Part shown: positions 1 through 5,746 of the stretch, piece after piece
How the letters are laid out: the number at the start of each line of letters is the position of its first letter
Numbering within the stretch: the first letter of the stretch is position 1
Source: Fimbriimonadaceae bacterium
GTDB lineage: Bacteria; Armatimonadota; Fimbriimonadia; Fimbriimonadales; Fimbriimonadaceae
DNA: 5,746 nucleotides
Direction: 5' to 3'
Assembly: GCA_022402505.1 (NCBI GenBank)
Contig: JAKRSE010000379.1
Location: 1-5,746, forward strand
Made by a program: the position numbers and the translations under genes
Notes under the pieces: generated by a model
The model's database searches: none
What the model was told of the DNA's origin: nothing
The model's input: the letters and a program-made list of their open reading frames with translations, nothing else

Positions 1-2
1 CG

Positions 3-1235
3 GTTCAGTATGACCAGACCAAGTTTCCCGGAGCCGAGCACCTGACGGCCGCCGAGCTGGACGCTCTCTCCGCAGATCGGCCGATCCTGCTGCGTCATTC
101 CAACGGGCACGCCTCGGCCGCGAATTCGGCGGCTCTGCGGGCGGCCGGGATCGCCCCGGATGAAGCGGATCCCGAAGGAGGCGAGTTCGTGCGAGACGCG
201 TCCGGCCGGCTCACCGGAGTCCTGCTGGAACGAGCCCATGAGATCGTGACCTCTCGGGCGCCGGAGCCGAGCCTGGAGGAGATGGTGGCGGCGATCATGG
301 AGGCAGGCCGCCTGCTCAGCAGCCTCGGCATCACCTGCGCGGCAGACATGATGACGGGCCGGTGGGACCTGGACCGAGAGCTGACCGCCTACCGATTGGC
401 CTCAGAGCGCGGCTGTCCGATCCGCCTGCGGCTCGCCCTGCAGTGGAACGAGGTGCTCGGGCCGAAGGGCATGGATCCGGACCGGCTGCGGGAACACGTC
501 TCGGCCATGAATTCCGACCTCTGCCGGGTCATCGGGCTCAAGATCTTTGCCGACGGAGCGATCGGATCGGCCACGGCCGCCATCCATGGCCGCTACAAGA
601 CGACGGGAGGCCAAGGGAGCCTGATTTACAGCCCGGACCGCCTGAAGGAGATGGTGCTGGCCGGCCACGAGCGAGGCTGGTCGATCATCATCCACAGCAT
701 CGGCGACCGAGCGACCGACCTGGTGATGGACGCCCTGGAGGCGACGGACGACCCGGCCCGGCATCGCATCGAGCATGTGATGATCCTCAGCGACGACCAG
801 ATCGAACGGCTGAGGCGGCTGGGTTGTACGGTCACGCTCCAGCCGGAGTTCCTGGCCCGGTTCGGCCACGCCTACCGGGCCCAACTGCCGGACGACGTCT
901 GGCCGAAGCTGAAGCGGGTGCGAAGCCTGTTGGACGCCGGGGTCCCCCTGGCCCTGAACACGGACCGACCGATCGTGCCCGGCCTGCCCGAACTCGGCCT
1001 GGAGACCGCTGTCCGCCGGCCTTCCGGATTCGATTCTCGGGAGGAGATTCGCCCCGAAGAGGCCGAGCTCGGCTGGACCGAGTGGGCCGCGGCGGCCAAC
1101 GGCGACCACGGTCAGGGCCGCCTTGCGCCCGGCTGCTGGGCCGACCTCCGACTCTACGATTCACCGGGAGGGGCGCTTCGGGAGGTCTGGAGGAACGGCG
1201 AGCCCGTCTGGCGCGACGGCCGGCCTCTTGTTTGA
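3..1235 (+). CDS. YtcJ-type amidohydrolase (amidohydrolase family 3), 3' part
   Basis: This is a metal-dependent hydrolase of the YtcJ / N-substituted formamide deformylase-like group of the amidohydrolase superfamily, which acts on C-N bonds of amides or related small molecules; the substrate cannot be read from sequence. The frame is open from the left edge, so the start and the N-terminal HxH metal motif lie upstream. About 410 residues are visible of a family usually 500-550 long. Seen motifs: LLRHSNGHASAANSAAL near the left edge, GEFVRDASGRLTGVLLE, then LKIFADGAIGS with the probable carboxylated metal lysine (codon 540-542), IHSIGDRA (His 693-695), RIEHV (His 774-776) and NTDRP (Asp 963-965). 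The end, GRLAPGCWADLRLYD then VWRNGEPVWRDGRP, is the usual C-terminal beta-sandwich return. The stretch just before it is shorter and less typical than in relatives. The gene ends in TGA and converges on the PilZ gene. Family call is firm, substrate unknown. Confidence 0.9.
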   Translation, partial: VQYDQTKFPGAEHLTAAELDALSADRPILLRHSNGHASAANSAALRAAGIAPDEADPEGGEFVRDASGRLTGVLLERAHEIVTSRAPEPSLEEMVAAIMEAGRLLSSLGITCAADMMTGRWDLDRELTAYRLASERGCPIRLRLALQWNEVLGPKGMDPDRLREHVSAMNSDLCRVIGLKIFADGAIGSATAAIHGRYKTTGGQGSLIYSPDRLKEMVLAGHERGWSIIIHSIGDRATDLVMDALEATDDPARHRIEHVMILSDDQIERLRRLGCTVTLQPEFLARFGHAYRAQLPDDVWPKLKRVRSLLDAGVPLALNTDRPIVPGLPELGLETAVRRPSGFDSREEIRPEEAELGWTEWAAAANGDHGQGRLAPGCWADLRLYDSPGGALREVWRNGEPVWRDGRPLV

Positions 1236-1330
1236 CCGTTCGTTCAGGACCCTCGACCCATCTCCGAGAATTCCCTGGATACTCCGGGCCCGAAAAGGCG
1301 TCAGATAAGATGGACGCAAGTCCTCCTCCC

Positions 1331-1363
1331 AAAGAAAAAGGGGGCGGCAAAGCACCGACCCCC
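1331..1363 (-). terminator. Intrinsic terminator for the leftward operon
   Basis: Read on the minus strand, GGGGG-T-CGG (1363-1355) pairs with CCG-CCCCC (1347-1340) around a 7-nt loop, giving an 8-bp GC stem with one bulged T. It is followed at once by TTTTTCTTT (1339-1331). It lies 63 nt beyond the PilZ stop codon. No T-run follows it on the plus strand, so it should act only on leftward transcripts. Confidence 0.75.
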
Positions 1364-1380
1364 ACTCCAGACCATCACTC

Positions 1381-1405
1381 ACCCCGGCCATGCCGGGGTT
1401 TTTTT
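1381..1405 (+). terminator. Intrinsic terminator for the amidohydrolase
   Basis: ACCCCGGC (1381-1388) and GCCGGGGT (1392-1399) form a perfect 8-bp stem with a CAT loop. Seven consecutive T residues follow (1399-1405, the first shared with the stem). It lies about 145 nt past the amidohydrolase stop and only 20 nt from the end of the oppositely oriented PilZ gene. There is no T-run on the minus-strand side, so it should act on rightward transcripts. Confidence 0.85.
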
Positions 1406-1425
1406 CGTCTGGAATGTTACCTGAC

Positions 1426-2070
1426 TCAGTGGAGCCGCAGCCCGTCGAGGGGCTTCTGGAACAGGAGGCGGACCCTTCTGCCCTGCCGGTTGCCGATGGC
1501 TCCAGGAATCGAGTCGAGCACCCACGCCTCGATGGCCCCTCCGGATTCCGGCAGCCTCAGGGAGACGATGTCGCCCGGGAGGACGGGAGCGTGGGTCACC
1601 AGGCAGGCCCCTCCGGCCGAAAGGTTCTGCACCCAGGCCTCCTGACCATTGACTCCAGCTTCTGCTCCCTCCAGCCGACTGTCGCGGACCTCGCTGCGCC
1701 GCTCCATGTGCCTGATCAGCTTCGGCCGGCTGATGACCAGCTCGTGGGTTTCGATCGACCGGCTCTGGACCTCGGAGGTGAAGCTGATGAGACCGTCGCC
1801 TTGGGGGACCTGGACGATGAGGGTGTCGCCGACTCTCAGGGGAACGTAGCGGTCTCTTTGCAGCGGGGTGCTCAGCACGATCCCCGCTGACTCTTCGCGA
1901 AGGAAGTAGCAGCGGTAGGCGCCACCGGCCGAAACGAGTCGGACCTTGGCATGAGGGTCGAGCCCGAGGCCACGAGATCGGCGACGGTCACGGCTGAAGA
2001 TGAAACTGACCGTGTAGGAGAGTCCGAAAACGACAAGGAAGAGCCCCAGCGCCGATGCCAATTCTCTCAT
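1426..2070 (-). CDS. Membrane-anchored YcgR-like PilZ-domain protein (probable c-di-GMP receptor)
   Basis: A 214-residue protein. Residues about 7-26 (from ALGLFLVVFG on) form one hydrophobic segment followed by the basic stretch RDRRRSR, which predicts an N-terminal membrane anchor with the body in the cytoplasm. Residues about 40-118 resemble the YcgR N-terminal (PilZN) beta-domain, including VGDTLIVQVP and a strand ending LVISRP. A PilZ domain follows to the C terminus, with the two c-di-GMP-binding elements intact: RRSEVR (124-129, matching RxxxR) and NLSAGG (149-154, matching D/NxSxxG). PilZ proteins bind cyclic di-GMP and pass the signal to motility, polysaccharide or secretion machinery. 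The ATG at 2070 is 22 nt after the stop of the exported TPR gene. GGAA about 4 nt upstream of it is a weak ribosome site, and translation may be coupled. The gene is last in the operon and followed by a terminator. Known YcgR proteins are usually soluble, so the anchor is unusual. Domain call strong; target unknown. Confidence 0.87.
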   Translation of the reverse strand: MRELASALGLFLVVFGLSYTVSFIFSRDRRRSRGLGLDPHAKVRLVSAGGAYRCYFLREESAGIVLSTPLQRDRYVPLRVGDTLIVQVPQGDGLISFTSEVQSRSIETHELVISRPKLIRHMERRSEVRDSRLEGAEAGVNGQEAWVQNLSAGGACLVTHAPVLPGDIVSLRLPESGGAIEAWVLDSIPGAIGNRQGRRVRLLFQKPLDGLRLH

Positions 2071-2092
2071 GTTTTCCGCAGACCGCCTTCCG

Positions 2093-3601
2093 TCAGGGGG
2101 CCTTGGGATCCGCCGCCCGACGTTCGTCGGTCAGCTGCCGATCCGCTTCCTGGAAGACCCGAAGCGACTCGGCGAGACTCAAGACCACATCCTGGAGAGC
2201 TTCCGGATTCTCGCCGGAAGCGCCCGCCAGGAGCTCCTTCGTCGCCTGCAACATCAAGATTTGTGCCAGGGCCCGAGAATCGTGGCTGCCGGCGAATTTT
2301 CCTGGGGGTCGAATGGCCCGGTGCAGGAGGGCCAGACCATCGGCCAGGGCGGCCAGGTCGCGGACCTCGGCGGCCACCCGCTCCAGGTTCGCGGCGGTGC
2401 GGGCCTCGGGCAGAAGCCTGGTGATTCCGCGCTTCAGCCGCTCGACCTGAGGCCGAGAGAGGTCGAGGAAAGACTCATACTCGGGCACGGTCAGCACCCT
2501 CCCTTCCCGATTCAGCGGCTCCAGAATGCTCTCGGCGGCCCTCGGGTTGCCCAGGCCGGAGAAGACCAGGGTCAATCCGATCCGAACGGCAGGGGAATCG
2601 GTGGATTCCAGGGCGAGGGAGTAGCTGTCGCGGGCTTCGGTCAGTCGGCCCTGAATCAGGCGGATGTCGCCCAGAATCCGCTGGAGTTCCGGCGAGTCCA
2701 CGCCCCGGACCAGAGCTTCGCGCAGGTCGAGGTCGGCTTCGGCAGGCTCGTCCGCCTGAAGCCAGGCTCGAGCCGAGGAGAGCCAGAGTTCGGGTCGGGA
2801 GGCGGCAAACCGGGCGGCGCGACGCCCTTCTTCGGCCGCCTGCCGTCCCATGCCCAGGCGGCTCAGAGTCTCGACGAGCAGGATGCGCCGGGCCGAATCG
2901 GCCGGGTTCGCATCCACGGCGTCGCGAAGGTAGACGACGCCCTCCGAAAGCCGGCCCTGGTTGAGCAGAGCCTCCGCCGCGTCGATCGCCTCATCTCCTC
3001 GAGCCGCCGCCACGTCCGGTCGCCGGTCGGTGGTGGGGCGGGAGACCATTGTGGGGTTGACCTGCTCCGCCGGAAGCCGAGCGAGCGACCGCCAGGGTCC
3101 GCGGACCCAGTCTTCGACCCAGTTCCGGCCGATGACCAGGCCCGCCGACTGCCAGTCCGGCCGCCCGTTCACCTCCATGATCACCTGGGGAGCGGTCCGC
3201 TTCGGACTCCGCCAGATCGGCCCTCGCCGACCGACTTCGTAGAGGGTGGATTCGGTGCGGAGGCCGGATGTCCGCCGGTCGGCCTGGAAGACGAGGATGT
3301 ACCGGGCGCCGACGGCCGCCGCGCCCAGCTCGATGTCTTCGTTGAGCGGGTCGTCGGGCACCAGGAGGTTCGGCCAGACCGCCTTGAACGAGGGATCCTC
3401 TTCACTGAAGACGATGGGGCGGGCGCGGCCGGACTCTCGGATCGCATCGGCCAGGGCCGGACCGATCCGAAGGGCGAAGACCTCTTCATCCTCGCCGACA
3501 TCGGTGGCCCTCTGCTGCGCGATGAGGATGACCGGGGCCGAGGTCTGCTGGACGGTTCCAGCAGCCAGGCCGGCCAACCCGAGGCAGAAAAGCGCGGTCA
3601 T
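2093..3601 (-). CDS. Exported TPR protein with alpha/beta N-terminal domain
   Basis: A 502-residue protein not matched to a named family. The N terminus (TALFCLGLAGLAAG) is hydrophobic and followed by small residues (QQTSA), like a signal peptide cleaved near residue 22, although the usual basic residues before it are missing. Residues about 23-165 look like an alternating alpha/beta domain: strand PVILIAQ, helix ALRIGPALADAIRESG, strand RPIVFS, then LGAAAVGARYILVFQ and later strands. This layout recalls the TolB-N / CsgG-like folds of envelope proteins, but that is inference. Residues about 203-367 hold roughly five TPR-like helical repeats (for example DEAIDAAEALLNQGRLSEGV and LGDIRLIQGRLTEARDSYSL). 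Residues 368-490 are helical without a recognised motif. The ATG at 3601 lies 14 nt after the stop of the upstream TPR gene. No Shine-Dalgarno is visible there, so translation is probably coupled. TPRs suggest a scaffold in the periplasm or at the outer envelope. Confidence 0.8.
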   Translation of the reverse strand: MTALFCLGLAGLAAGTVQQTSAPVILIAQQRATDVGEDEEVFALRIGPALADAIRESGRARPIVFSEEDPSFKAVWPNLLVPDDPLNEDIELGAAAVGARYILVFQADRRTSGLRTESTLYEVGRRGPIWRSPKRTAPQVIMEVNGRPDWQSAGLVIGRNWVEDWVRGPWRSLARLPAEQVNPTMVSRPTTDRRPDVAAARGDEAIDAAEALLNQGRLSEGVVYLRDAVDANPADSARRILLVETLSRLGMGRQAAEEGRRAARFAASRPELWLSSARAWLQADEPAEADLDLREALVRGVDSPELQRILGDIRLIQGRLTEARDSYSLALESTDSPAVRIGLTLVFSGLGNPRAAESILEPLNREGRVLTVPEYESFLDLSRPQVERLKRGITRLLPEARTAANLERVAAEVRDLAALADGLALLHRAIRPPGKFAGSHDSRALAQILMLQATKELLAGASGENPEALQDVVLSLAESLRVFQEADRQLTDERRAADPKAP

Positions 3602-3615
3602 CAGGGATGAGACGT

Positions 3616-4863
3616 TTACTGGAGGCGATCGAGAGCGCGTTTGCAGGCTTCGAGCGCCGCCGAAGCGACGGCGTCCGGTCCTCGGGCGAGGATCGCCTCG
3701 TAGGCGGCGATGGCCCGTCGGTAGGCGGCGGCGGCATCTCCGTTCCGACCGAGCCGGACATAGGTTTCGGCCAGCCGCTGATTGGTGCCGGCCCGCGCTG
3801 CACCCCGCCTCAGCGCCTGCTCATAGGCGGAGGCGGCCCGGCTGTAGTCGCCGGCGATGAAAGCGTCTCGTGCCGTCTGCACCAGGGCGCCGACCGACTG
3901 CCGGGCGTCTTCGTCGTCCTTCCTCTCGGCCGGGTCCTGAACGGGCTGCGACCCGCTGTTTCCGGCCCGGGTGGGCTGACCGTTGCTGGGGCGGATGTCG
4001 ATCATGCCGGGGCCCCGATCCTGTCGGGCGATGACTTCCGGCTCTTCGGGAGTCGGACCGCCGCCGGCGGAGGCGATCGGAGGAGCCGCCGGCGGGGCGA
4101 CGGGAGGCGCGAAATCCTGGCGTCCGCCGACGGGCTGGACCTGCATCCCCGGCATCGCTCCCTGCGGGTTGAGCGGTTCGATGAGGGTCGGCGGGGTCGC
4201 GCCTTGGGCGTTGGACTGGCTGGGTCGGGCCGATCCGAGGCCGCGAGGGGCGATGTATCCGGGATTCTCGGCCGGGGTCGCGCCGGCGGCGGGGTCAGCC
4301 TGCGTGACGGCCTGTCCCGTGGCCGCCGCCTCGCCCGATGCCGTGGGGACCGGGGCGGAGGGCTCGAAGGTGCTGTAGCTGGGCGGCGGCGGCGGGGTCG
4401 CCTGGGCCGTCCGGTCTCCACGGGGCCAGGCGATGATGGCCAACCCGACCGCCATGATGACCACGAACGCCGCGCCGGCCATCATGAGAGGGGCATTCCT
4501 CGGTTCCGCCGGCTCGGACCGGATGGCCGAGATGCCTTCGGCTCGCTCCAGCTGTTCCAGCCGAAGACGATCCAGAACGGAGTCGGGGCGGAGGACGAGA
4601 ACCTGGCGGTAGAGAGCCACCGCCTCTTCCAGCCGCTCCTGCCTCTCGCGCACGTCGCCAAGCAGGGCGAGGGCCGCCGCATGGGCCGGGGCCTCGGACA
4701 GGATCTCCCGGGCGATCCGCTCGGCCTCTTCCTCCCGCCCCTGACTGAGGAGCCGATGGCCTTCGGCCAGATCCTCGGCGAACGAATCCCGAGCGGTGGA
4801 GACCGGGGCTGCGTCCTGGGGAGCGTCGCCGGTCTCGGGAGTGTTGGTCAAGTCCTCTGCCAT
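3616..4863 (-). CDS. Single-pass membrane protein with TPRs on both sides of the membrane
   Basis: A 415-residue protein of unrecognised family. Residues about 27-95 form two TPR-like units (AEGHRLLSQGREEEAERIAR, then LLGDVRERQERLEEAVALYR and LVLRPDS). Residues about 124-146, beginning NAPLMMAGAAFVVIM, are a clear transmembrane helix. Residues 150-318 are a long proline-, alanine- and glycine-rich linker (PPPPPS, FAPPVAPPAAPP) that should be disordered and able to cross a periplasmic space. Residues about 321-397 are a second helical-repeat block (ARDAFIAGDYSRAASAYEQA, LAETYVRLGRNGDAAAAYR). The likely topology is N-terminal TPRs in the cytoplasm and the C-terminal block outside, but charges flanking the helix do not settle this. 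The ATG at 4863 is preceded by AGAGG at good spacing, and acidic MAEDLTNTPE follows. It is the first of three closely spaced leftward genes, so it may set up an envelope complex with the next two. A plus-strand frame covers the same bases but is low-complexity and rejected. Confidence 0.8.
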   Translation of the reverse strand: MAEDLTNTPETGDAPQDAAPVSTARDSFAEDLAEGHRLLSQGREEEAERIAREILSEAPAHAAALALLGDVRERQERLEEAVALYRQVLVLRPDSVLDRLRLEQLERAEGISAIRSEPAEPRNAPLMMAGAAFVVIMAVGLAIIAWPRGDRTAQATPPPPPSYSTFEPSAPVPTASGEAAATGQAVTQADPAAGATPAENPGYIAPRGLGSARPSQSNAQGATPPTLIEPLNPQGAMPGMQVQPVGGRQDFAPPVAPPAAPPIASAGGGPTPEEPEVIARQDRGPGMIDIRPSNGQPTRAGNSGSQPVQDPAERKDDEDARQSVGALVQTARDAFIAGDYSRAASAYEQALRRGAARAGTNQRLAETYVRLGRNGDAAAAYRRAIAAYEAILARGPDAVASAALEACKRALDRLQ

Positions 4864-4868
4864 GGATG

Positions 4869-4873
4869 CCTCT
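4869..4873 (-). promoter_or_regulatory. Ribosome binding site of the membrane TPR gene
   Basis: On the minus strand AGAGG sits 5 nt before the ATG at 4863-4861. It is the clearest Shine-Dalgarno-like site among the leftward genes and supports this start rather than an ATG further upstream in another frame. No convincing -35/-10 promoter pair was found in the 97-nt gap. Confidence 0.55.
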
Positions 4874-4880
4874 AAGATTC

Positions 4881-4932
4881 AAGGGGGAGTGTACCGCCCT
4901 GCCCTTCAAGGCGAAAGACGGAGTTCCCCCTT
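4881..4932. repeat. Inverted repeat in the gcvPB / TPR intergenic gap
   Basis: AAGGGGGA (4881-4888) and TCCCCCTT (4925-4932) are perfect 8-bp inverted arms separated by 36 nt. They lie between the end of gcvPB and the membrane TPR start, just upstream of its AGAGG. On the minus strand the second arm is followed by GAATCTTAGAGG, not a T-run, so this is not an obvious terminator. It could be an operator or an mRNA structure, or chance in GC-rich sequence. Confidence 0.35.
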
Positions 4933-4960
4933 CGGTTGGTTCGGCCGGCGGCCGGAGGTC

Positions 4961-5746
4961 TCAGCCGGAGATGCCGGCCGGTTCCCGGTGCCGCCACCGG
5001 ACGTCGAGGTTCTTCACCGCCTGGGCTTCGTTCAGCCGACCGACAGGCTGGAAGGTCGGTGCCTGGTGGAGCAGGTCCGGCTCGGTCTCGGCCTCTTCGC
5101 AAATCCGGATGAGCGCGTCGCAGAAGGCGTCCAGAGTCTCCTTGGTTTCCGTTTCGGTCGGCTCGATCATCAGGGCTTCGGGCACGATCAACGGGAAGTA
5201 GTTGGTCGGCGGGTGGAAGCCGTAGTCGATGATCCGCTTGCTGATGTCGAGGGCGCGGATGCCGTGCTTCTTGTAGGGCTGAGCCGTCAGCACGCACTCG
5301 TGCATGCAGGGCCGGTCATGGGCCGGGGGCAGGTGGTTCCGCAGGCGGGCCTGAACGTAGTTGGCGTTCAGCACGGCGTAGCGGCTGATGTCGGCCATCT
5401 TCTCCCGTCCGTAGGCGAGCAGATAGGTGAGGGCGCGGACGGCCATCAGGAACTGACCGTAGTGGCCGCTGACCCGTCCGATGGAGAAAGGTCGGTGGAA
5501 CTCGGCATAGGCTTCGCCGGCCTCATTGCGCAGGATGGCCGGGGCGGGAATGAAGTCGGCCAGCCGTCCCTTGAGTCCGATCGCTCCGCACCCGGGTCCG
5601 CCGCCGCCGTGGGGGGTGGAGAAGGTCTTGTGCAGGTTCAGGTGCATGCAGTCGAAGCCGTGGTCACCCGGGCGGGTGGTGCCGACCATGGCGTTCATGT
5701 TCGCCCCGTCGCAGAAGACCATTCCGCCGGCGTCATGGACCATCTC
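4961..5746 (-). CDS. gcvPB: Glycine dehydrogenase (decarboxylating) subunit 2, 3' part
   Basis: This is the PLP-binding subunit of the P-protein of the glycine cleavage system. With subunit 1 (GcvPA) it decarboxylates glycine and passes the aminomethyl group to the lipoyl arm of H-protein (GcvH), in the cytoplasm. The 261 visible residues are the C-terminal half of a protein usually near 480-500 residues; the start is beyond the right edge. The PLP Schiff-base lysine lies in LNLHKTFSTPHGGGGPG (Lys codon at 5629-5627 on the minus strand). Other family signatures are FCDGANMNA, TRPGDHGFD, AVLNANYVQARL, DISKRIIDYGFHPPTNYFPL, ALMIEPTETETKETLD and, near the end, RLNEAQAVKNLDVRW. The last residues, RHREPAGISG, extend slightly past the usual end. 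Its separate existence indicates the two-subunit P-protein, so gcvPA is expected just upstream, outside the window. No terminator is visible in the 97 nt after its stop, so read-through into the TPR genes is possible. Confidence 0.97.
   Translation of the reverse strand, partial: EMVHDAGGMVFCDGANMNAMVGTTRPGDHGFDCMHLNLHKTFSTPHGGGGPGCGAIGLKGRLADFIPAPAILRNEAGEAYAEFHRPFSIGRVSGHYGQFLMAVRALTYLLAYGREKMADISRYAVLNANYVQARLRNHLPPAHDRPCMHECVLTAQPYKKHGIRALDISKRIIDYGFHPPTNYFPLIVPEALMIEPTETETKETLDAFCDALIRICEEAETEPDLLHQAPTFQPVGRLNEAQAVKNLDVRWRHREPAGISG

Noticed and set aside
402..1109. A 235-codon minus-strand frame inside the amidohydrolase
   Set aside because: Antisense shadow of a well-supported enzyme gene, with no recognisable domain.
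1236..1330. AGATAAGAT-like -10 box in the convergent gap
   Set aside because: No matching -35 element at 16-18 nt and no gene start downstream before the terminators.
1310..1400. Possible small peptide starting at ATG 1310
   Set aside because: No Shine-Dalgarno, runs through both terminator hairpins, and the composition reflects those hairpins.
362..1645. A 427-codon plus-strand frame overlapping the amidohydrolase and running into the PilZ gene
   Set aside because: Pro/Arg-rich shadow frame crossing the rightward terminator. The family motifs and metal ligands lie in the other frame.
2069..3610. A 513-codon plus-strand open frame across the exported TPR gene
   Set aside because: It mirrors the minus-strand gene almost end to end, is low-complexity with no recognisable domain, and such antisense frames are common in GC-rich coding DNA. 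The minus strand shows a signal-like N terminus and TPRs.
3607..4875. A 422-codon plus-strand open frame across the membrane TPR gene
   Set aside because: Its translation is Gly/Arg-rich with no domain, whereas the minus strand has TPRs, a transmembrane helix and a ribosome site at the start.
4942..4955. GC-rich palindrome just after the gcvPB stop as a terminator
   Set aside because: Only a 4-bp stem with a 3-nt loop is possible without strand overlap, and no T-run follows on the minus strand.

Overview
The window comes from a GC-rich bacterium and holds five protein genes, two of them cut by the window edges. One reads rightward (the 3' part of a YtcJ-type amidohydrolase, from the left edge to 1235). 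Four read leftward, in transcription order: the 3' part of gcvPB (glycine decarboxylase subunit 2), a single-pass membrane TPR protein, an exported TPR protein, and a membrane-anchored PilZ protein. No RNA gene, CRISPR array, insertion sequence or prophage trace was seen. The separate GcvPB subunit is the two-subunit form of glycine dehydrogenase, found in many Firmicutes, Thermotogae, archaea and several deep-branching phyla. Together with high GC and divergent envelope TPR proteins it would fit a poorly sampled lineage such as Armatimonadota, but the sequence does not settle taxonomy.

Layout. Positions 1-1235 are the amidohydrolase; its metal ligands apart from the N-terminal HxH (outside the window) are all visible. 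Positions 1236-1425 are a convergent intergenic region with two oppositely oriented intrinsic terminators, one per strand, arranged so that the two transcripts should overlap at their 3' ends. Positions 1426-4863 hold three closely spaced leftward genes (gaps of 22 and 14 nt), best read as one operon. A 97-nt gap (4864-4960) separates them from gcvPB, which runs off the right edge.

How the genes may work together. GcvPB and the amidohydrolase are metabolic enzymes with no evident link to the rest. The three middle genes look like an envelope module. One protein spans the inner membrane with TPRs predicted on both sides. The next is exported, with an alpha/beta N-terminal domain followed by TPRs. 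The third is a membrane-tethered YcgR-like protein with an intact c-di-GMP-binding PilZ motif. This suggests a surface or envelope assembly under c-di-GMP control. That function is inferred from domain content and gene order only, and I do not recognise the trio as a described system.
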